DNA of 64,000 bases from Acarospora socialis (lineage: Eukaryota > Ascomycota > Lecanoromycetes > Acarosporales > Acarosporaceae): positions 1 to 64,000 of the forward strand of contig JAMYGW020000010.1 in assembly GCA_025617375.2 (NCBI GenBank). The letters run 5' to 3'. Positions 54,601-64,000 of the stretch are shown here, piece by piece. Positions within the stretch are counted from its first letter, which is position 1. Each line of letters opens with the position of its first letter. Position numbers and translations under genes: made by a program. Under the pieces are notes generated by a model. The model searched no databases. It was not told where the DNA came from and saw nothing but the letters and a program-made list of their open reading frames with translations.

Positions 54601-54671
54601 TGGAAGAGGGCCGGAAGAGAAAGAGGGAGAGTAGTGGTTTATCGCAAAATCTGGTGATTCACGAGAAATAG
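51646..54671 (+). CDS. Large fungal protein with nucleotidyltransferase-like signature
   Basis: Exons 51646-53408, 53461-53654 and 53767-54671 give 953 residues. The ATG at 51646 (MASSSNGPSLPRVLTNAWRF) is preferred over one 52 codons upstream because it follows a leader-like tract. The centre has FLAGGAALTTLMHTDPTK, then DVKDNDLDIYIYGL: a Gly-Gly followed by Asp-x-Asp, the pattern of the polymerase-beta nucleotidyltransferase superfamily. Before it lies GGFEFLNEKRD and after it KHIYQVWKSNLP and NFDLDACALGFNG. The C-terminal third is acidic and ends with an NLS-like RKRKRE. The family is widespread in fungi, sometimes with ankyrin repeats, and its substrate is unknown. Catalysis is inferred from motif spacing only. 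Confidence 0.72.
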
Positions 54672-54938
54672 CTCACGCATGTGCATATACCCTTGATTTA
54701 CTGGCGAGTATCTGAGAATTGGGTTGGTTGTTTGCTAAGAGAACCATAGGAAATAGCAAGCTTATCAATTTGTGGCTTGACAATAGAAAAGAAAAACTAG
54801 ATCTAACCCTTCGGACCCATATTGTCAGTTGATGGTATGCTGAGGAGATTCTGTGCAGGCTCTGATGCGCTCCTTCGCATCGCTGGTCAAACACTCATAA
54901 TCTGAGTTGGAATCCTGAGGCCTAAACCACCACAAACC

Positions 54939-55700
54939 CTACGAATGACGCTTCCTACCAAACACGCCTCGAGATCCGCCAGGAGCTCTCCGTCCAGGTT
55001 CCCTTCTGACAGCTCTGTATCCGGACTGCCACCGCGGATCGCGTCGATCTCTGTGGATGAGGTGATGAAACACGGCCAACTCGACGTACTGCTTCCCACC
55101 GAGGCCCTTCTGCACCGCGGCCATGCAACGCTTGAAATGCCTGCCATGGCCCGGATCCGGCTCGTCGTGGTCGTCCGGATCGGCACACAAAACAAGCAGG
55201 TAGGCATGCACCATCTCGTGCATCAGCACCGACCACACGTCGCGCAGCCGCGTCGTCGGCAGCTCCATGATCCGGCGGTCCATCTTGATCTGCACGCGCG
55301 GACACCGCAGCAAGGGACGAGGCATGTTCGTGATGCCGGCTGCCCATTCGGGACAGTCGCCCCAGCACAGGTAGACGTTGTGATACAGCTTCCCCGCGAA
55401 GAAGACGGTGTCGATATCGTTGAAGGCCTTGAAGATGACGTCTTTGCCGAAGCGCTGCGCGTGCTGCAGTTCTTCGAGGCGCTGCAGGGCGGCCTTTTCG
55501 GCGGGGCCGCGGGGCTGGGCGTGGAAGCGTTCGAGCTTCCGCGTCGCGCTGCCGATGGTCAGATAGGGTTCGGTCGCCGGGGGGTGGGACCGCGATTGTA
55601 GGATGTCGAGCTCTTCTTGGCTGATGGGGTACGGGGTGCCGCGGGTGGCGAGGATGGGGTGGGTGCGGGGTTTCGGCTTGGGGGAGAAGGGGAGGCGCAT
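54939..55700 (-). CDS. SprT-like zinc metalloprotease domain protein
   Basis: It is a single exon of 253 residues from the ATG at 55700 (MRLPFSPKPKPRTHPI). The SprT core is visible: VIFKAFNDIDTVFFAGKL, LCWGDCPEWAAGIT, the HExxH site in VLMHEMVHAYLL, and GHGRHFKRC with the third zinc ligand. The tail is Arg-rich. It lacks the PIP box and UBZ finger of Spartan/Wss1, so the usual role in DNA-protein crosslink removal is not assured. Many fungi carry such short secreted or nuclear SprT proteins; there is no signal peptide here. Convergent with the nucleotidyltransferase-like gene, with 267 bp between. Confidence 0.82.
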   Translation of the reverse strand: MRLPFSPKPKPRTHPILATRGTPYPISQEELDILQSRSHPPATEPYLTIGSATRKLERFHAQPRGPAEKAALQRLEELQHAQRFGKDVIFKAFNDIDTVFFAGKLYHNVYLCWGDCPEWAAGITNMPRPLLRCPRVQIKMDRRIMELPTTRLRDVWSVLMHEMVHAYLLVLCADPDDHDEPDPGHGRHFKRCMAAVQKGLGGKQYVELAVFHHLIHRDRRDPRWQSGYRAVRREPGRRAPGGSRGVFGRKRHS

Positions 55701-57423
55701 GGTTGGTTGGTTGGTTTGGGGATGGTGGGGAGGGGAAGTGGGGCTGGCAGGATATGGGAAGATGTGGGTTTGAATAGGGGCTTGATGTGCTTTGCGCTGG
55801 GTGGAGCGTAGGTCACGGTAGGCAAAAAGGTGCGGTGGTCAGAGGAGTTTGGGGGGGATTACAGTTGTGCTACAGTAGGAATGTATTCATTGTTGTTGAT
55901 ACAGAGAACGTGTCTGGTGAAGCTGGCGCAATGCCCGCAACCGATGTGAATGATGTTTGCTTGAAGAGGCAACTACGGCACTCGAAGGGAATGATGCACT
56001 AGATCCCTACTACTCCATCATCCACAGCGTTCTGTCTTCGTGTGAATACCATTACCGATATAAAATAACAAATAGCGCCCTTAGGGCTAGCCTCACACGT
56101 GCCATTCCCCCAGGTGTCTTGCAAGACATCCACAACACCAAGCCTATCCGAAATCTGCCAACACTCTTGTCATAAACCTTGGCCAAGGTACCTTCTACCT
56201 GCATTCTGGGTCCTGGTGTCGACATATCTGAGTATACGAAGATCATGAAACCTGAGGGATCAGAATTCACCACAGCATTGGACCGAGTAAGAGTACTTAA
56301 GAGAGTATATGATACAGTATAGGCATAGGGTGTTTGAGTCCACATCCTCACCCGTAGCAACTACGTTGACCGAGTGCAGTGATTCGCAATCCTGGGCAGT
56401 CACACCGTATAAGCACCATGGTACCATCCCCGCTTATGCCGAAGGTCGCCAGGACGTTTGGAGGACACAACATTTGTAGGGATTGAGTTAACGAAAGTGA
56501 AGGGGTCTGTGACTGCATCTCTGGTGGCAGCTTGAAGCAAGCTGATTGGAACCAATTTGGGACTTCGACGGGGTTAGGGTTCATACAACAGTTATGTTAT
56601 TTGATGCCGTGCGAGCAGGGACATCTCCGTAAGGTGGCAGCGATCTCCTCGCTTCAATCTATAGTGGCGACAATCTCCGGCGTCCCCTAGATCCAAGCCA
56701 GGAGATCGACGGGAGGGCTCTAGACCGGCTGTCACTTGGATGAATATCTTACCTTATGTCTGAAAGCTGAACGGATCTCGACTATTACGTACCAGTGCAC
56801 AGCCTCGTGTGGCTTCACTTCATTCTGGTGTCCCACAGCCTCAAAACTTGAATTTTAGGCGAATAATGATCCACATGATCCTTACTTCACCGGCTGGGCA
56901 GCCTAGGCATCTCCGGCCCACATTTCTTGGTAACTAAGTTTATTGGATAGCGCCAAGCGGTCAGAACCCTGATCTTGACAGTAAACAAAGTGCATCATTT
57001 TATGAATGTTCAGCTGTTGTTGTGCTGTCCAGCTAGACTATGGTTGAGATACGTAAGATAGTGTAAGTCTGGATTAATAATTGTTTGATGGTACTTTGAT
57101 AGAAATCAATAATAAGTAGAAGGGAAGCTGCATACCTACCTTAGGTACTACTCTGCCGTCCTGATTACCCAGATCGAAGAAGTGCGTCATACGTGTATCG
57201 CTCATCTCCAGAATCAGGATCGACGGCCGCCAAGCCCAAATTAGTGCATCATCATTCAGCGTACGGGGCACTGTAACTTCAAATTAATATCCACTGCACT
57301 ACCCCGTCTGCAACAATAACAACAGCATTTATCGCACATCGTCGCTCTTCCCTCTATTTCATTCTTTTCTTCTCTGGAGGTGAAGCTCATTGGGCGTGAG
57401 GACCCACATCGTCGTCCGTCAAT
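55701..57423. other. Intergenic, divergent promoter region
   Basis: 1.7 kb between the starts of the SprT-like and CSC1-like genes. It contains ACCTACCTTAGGTAC near 57,134 and A/T-rich stretches at 56,980-57,120. No gene or RNA was recognised. Confidence 0.55.
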
Positions 57424-60398
57424 ATGGATACCACACTTCATGCCTTCAACAACGCGCTTCTGCGCCGGCAGAGTGTATGTTACACTTCCATCCCCATTGC
57501 AGAACAGTACTAACATGACGCGGTCATGTTCAGGTGCAACAGAATGACCAGAACATTGGCTCCGCCCAGGGGAAATCCAATTCCCTGTCGACCTTCCTCT
57601 CCACCCTTGTTCCGATCGCGCTCGTCGCTGGGTTCATGACCCTCCTATTCCTCATCCTGCGTCGACGATATCCTCGCCAATATTCTCCTAGAACATATCT
57701 TGGTTCTCTGCGCAAACAGTGAGTCTGAGCCTGCAGCTTTCCATGGTAGCGTTATGAGGTCCTTCGACTCTAATCGGAATGCAGAGAACGCTCTCCTGAC
57801 ATCCCGAACGGTTTTCTCAATTGGCTGGGCAGTTTTTTCAAAATACCGGATAGCTATGTCCTCAATCACGAGTCGCTCGATGGCTTCCTTTTTCTTCGCT
57901 ACCTCAAGATTTGCGTTGCTATCTGCTTCGTCGGCTGCTTGATCACCTGGCCGGTCTTGTTTCCTGTTAATGCTACTGGAGGCAAGGGACAGGTGCAGCT
58001 GGACCTCTTGACATTTAGCAATGTCGCGAACAAGAATCGTTACTACGCACACACCGGGATTGCATGGATATTCTTCAGTATGATCCACTGCCTTGATGAT
58101 TAGTCTCGATGAGCTGACTTTGCCCACAGGCTTCGTCTTTTACATGATCACACGTGAGAGCATCTACTATGTCAACCTCAGGCAGGCTTATCTGCTCTCG
58201 CCGCTATATGCCAAACGCGTGTCATCCCGAACGGTACTTTTCACGTCGGTACCTGAAGAATATCTGGACGAGGCCAAACTCCGCCGCATGTTTGGCAGGC
58301 AGATGAAAAATCTCTGGGTTGCTACAGACACGAAGAAAATCGAAGAAATGGTCGAAGAGCGGGACCAGGTTGCTTACAAACTCGAAGCGGCCGAGACCAA
58401 ACTCGTCAAGCTTGCCAACGCTGCTCGATTGAAGTCGATGAAGAAAGGCGGACACCATGATGATGAATCGCATTTTGGCAATATGGACGGTGACGGTAGC
58501 GGCGAATCTGGCTCGGTGGCTGCTCGATGGATCAGCGCCAAGAAACGTCCGACTCATCGGACCAAGTTCCTCGTTGGCAAGAAGGTGGATACTATCAATT
58601 GGTGCCGAGCCGAGCTGGAACGTCTGCTTGCGGAGGTCGAGCGAGAGCAGGCAATGCATCGTGCGGCTGAGGCCAAGTTCGTCGGTTCCGTATTCGTCGA
58701 GTTCTACACTCAAAGTGACGCTCAAGCGGCCTTCCAGATGCTTGCACATCATCAAGCTCTCCACATGGCACCACGCTTCATCGGTGTCAACCCGGCAGAG
58801 ATCATCTGGAAGAACCTCCGTGTCAAGTGGTGGGAGCGGATCATTCGAAACGCGGCTACCATAACGTTTGTGGTCTTGCTCATTGTCTTCTGGTCGATAC
58901 CCGTCGCTGTCGTCGGTATCATCTCGAATATCAACTACATTACGGACAAAGTACCCTTCCTGAAGTTCATCAATTCGATACCACCCGTCATCCTCGGTCT
59001 CGTCACTGGGCTTCTTCCGTCTGTTATGCTTGCCGTGCTCATGGCTTTAGTCCCGATCATACTTAGATGTACGCTCAATCCAAACTGTACAGGTATCTTC
59101 TCTGCTGACATCAGCTCTAGTGGTGGCCAAACTTGGAGGCTTGCCAACCCAGTCAAGAATCGAGTTGAGAACTCAGAACTTCTACTTCGGCTTTCAGGTG
59201 GTGCAAGTCTTCCTGGTGACCACTATGACTTCCGCAGCTTCGGCAGCAGTTACGCAGATTATTCGACAGCCTTCTTCCGCACTGAACCTACTGGCAACCA
59301 GTCTACCCAAAGCATCCAATTTCTACATATCGTACTTTATCCTCGAGGGCTTGACCATTAGCAGCGGCGCATTGTTGCAAATAGTAGGACTGCTCATAGC
59401 CCGGATTCTTGGCAAATTCCTCGACTCGACACCACGAAAGATGTACAGGAGATGGGCCAATTTGTCTGGCCTGAAATGGGGAACTGTGTTTCCGATCTAT
59501 TCTAATCTGTGTGTCATCGGTAGGCATTCAATTCAATTCTCTGTTGGCTATGGTTACAACTAACTTCTTTCTAGCCATCACGTATTCGTGCATCGCCCCC
59601 CTAATCCTTGGCTTCGCCACCATCGGTCTCTACTTGCTCTACTTGGCTTACAGATACAACCTTCTGTTCGTTTATGACCACAACATTGATACCAAAGGGC
59701 TGGTGTATCCACGTGCGCTGCAGCAGACAACGACTGGTATCTATCTCGCGATTCTCTGCATGATCGGACTATTCGCCATCAATGTCGCCATCGGCCCTCT
59801 GGTCCTCATGGTCGCTTACCTCATTTTTGCGGTCCTGTATCATGTGTCGCTGAACTCTGCTCTCGATCCCCTACTCAAATACCTGCCCAAGTCTCTTGAG
59901 GCAGAAGAGGAGTCGCTCTTGGCGCTCGAGGATGGACATAGCCCTGATGATCGATTGACGAACGAAAAGGGAACCCACGCTGTATCCGGGAACACGATCG
60001 CACGAAACGGTGTTGCCTCGAGCAGAGGTCAATCGTCGATCGAGAAAGACCTTCCGGCCCCGCCGCAGAAGAAGCCCAACTTTTTCACTAAATGGCTTCG
60101 TCCGGACAAATATACGGATTATCACACGCTCCGTCGTCTCGTGCCTCGTCAATTCGCCGAGATCTCCTACGATCCGGAAACCGAGCGTGATGCTTACTAT
60201 CATCCCGCCATCGCTAGCCCGACGCCCTTGCTTTGGATCCCCAGAGATGCAGCAGGTGTGTCCCGACAAGAAGTGAAACATACCAGCAGAGTGATTCCCA
60301 TGACCGATGAAGGAGCTCACTTCGACGAGAAGAATAAGATTGTGTGGGATCAGGAGAGTGGCCGACCGCCCATCTATGAAGAGAAGGTTTACTACTGA
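57424..60398 (+). CDS. CSC1/TMEM63-type stress-gated cation channel
   Basis: Six exons: 57424-57474, 57534-57718, 57785-58077, 58130-59068, 59121-59519 and 59575-60398, giving 896 residues. An N-terminal RSN1 transmembrane part (STLVPIALVAGFMTLLFLIL, GSFFKIPDSYVLNHESLDG, CFVGCLITWPVLFPVN) is followed by the large cytosolic PHM7 loop (TVLFTSVPEEYLDE, FVGSVFVEFYTQSDAQAAF), then the seven-span RSN1_7TM region (VPFLKFINSIPPVILGL, KASNFYISYFILEGLTIS, GLVYPRALQQTTTGIYLA) and a cytosolic tail. It is the plasma or internal membrane channel family opened by osmotic or mechanical stress and permeable to calcium. All junctions are GT..AG; acceptors at 57784 and 59120 were chosen because they restore family sequence (RSPDIPNGFLNW and ILRLVAKLGG). 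Confidence 0.9.
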
Positions 60399-61014
60399 AG
60401 GGTGGTCGTTCATCCATGGCCTTGGCCACATAGGCCGTCCATTCATGCTCTTTTGAGATCGACTAGCCAAGACTGGGAGTTGTCTTCCTCATAACCTCTG
60501 TATGAGTCTGTCACACGAGGAGGATTTTTTTATGTTCCGGGTGCAGGATGGTTTTGTTAAGATACCACAGCGTCGAAATTGCCTTGCTTTGGGCGAGATT
60601 AATTCTTGCGGTTCCTTTGCATTGTCACCTCAGAAAATCGTAATGACATCTCGTAGAGTTTCGAGATAACTGTCCTCCTCAAAGCTTGAGTGCTATGGTA
60701 GTCCAGCGTATACACCACACCGCTGCCATGACTTTCTGACACATTATCAGTATTGACTCTTTACGATTCAAAGTATAGGGACTCGTACCAATCCAATCAT
60801 TCGGAAGTGCAGCATCTTCCCAATTAGTGTCGAAATCACGCTAGTGAAGACTAACCACATGGAGAACCACTTTACGCGTCGTCGCGTAACTCCCACTACC
60901 TTACCGATACTTCGTAAATAATCACGTCTTTGATCTTAATTACACATCCGAGTCCCACAACACAACAGAGTCAATTGATAATCATAGGGAGAAATCAAAC
61001 GGAGACAAATCATC
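60399..61014. other. Intergenic
   Basis: 0.6 kb between CSC1 and MCM6, both on the plus strand. ACGCGTCGTCGCG near 60,873 resembles an MluI-type cell-cycle box, the site class used by MBF for replication genes. No gene is seen. Confidence 0.5.
60872..60880 (+). promoter_or_regulatory. Possible MluI cell-cycle box (ACGCGT) upstream of MCM6
   Basis: The sequence TTACGCGTCGTCGCG lies about 140 bp upstream of the MCM6 ATG. ACGCGT is the core site of MBF (Mbp1/Swi6), which drives G1/S expression of MCM genes in fungi. Its use here is inferred. Confidence 0.4.

Positions 61015-64000
<2,986 letters not shown>

Overview
This is nuclear DNA of a filamentous ascomycete, probably Pezizomycotina. Introns are short (about 42-112 nt) with GT..AG ends and CTRAY branch sites, genes are compact, and typical fungal families are present: Zn2Cys6 and bZIP regulators, CSC1, LaeA-like methyltransferase and GT28 glycosyltransferase. 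No species can be named from sequence alone.

Left end (1-6.1 kb). The first 2.8 kb is an AT-rich block with no CpG, no CpC and a single GpG, although CpA and TpG are common. It ends abruptly near 2,878 inside the 3' end of a conserved fungal gene (6083-2787, minus), which is itself broken by in-frame stops.

6.8-9.5 kb. Two small intact genes: a Ser/Thr-rich single-span membrane protein with a Cys-rich end, and a SesA/HeLo-like protein.

9.7-20.5 kb. This looks like a decaying secondary-metabolism neighbourhood: GT28 glycosyltransferase (several stops and frameshifts), N-terminal piece of a 2-oxoglutarate oxygenase, 2-isopropylmalate-synthase-like gene (one frameshift), cytochrome P450 lacking its haem loop, and one member that still reads cleanly, a nine-exon SAM methyltransferase. 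Two divergent promoters here share CGGNCCG elements. Long genes to the right are clean over several kilobases, so the damage is unlikely to be general sequencing error.

21-34.4 kb. Tubulin cofactor D, a Zn2Cys6 regulator with an apparent GC-AG intron, a bZIP factor, and the most unusual gene: a 1,292-residue protein with two tandem Ulp1/C48-like protease domains, one keeping His-Asp-Gln-Cys and the other having lost these residues, joined by proline-rich repeats.

34.8-64 kb. Mostly housekeeping and conserved unknown genes: thioredoxin-like mitochondrial protein, small membrane protein, PP4 catalytic subunit with fungal insertions, a Ty3-like fossil, four conserved unknowns (one with a duplicated motif, one with three Cys clusters), an FMN-binding oxidase-like protein, a nucleotidyltransferase-like protein, a SprT-like metalloprotease, a CSC1 channel, and MCM6 running off the right edge.
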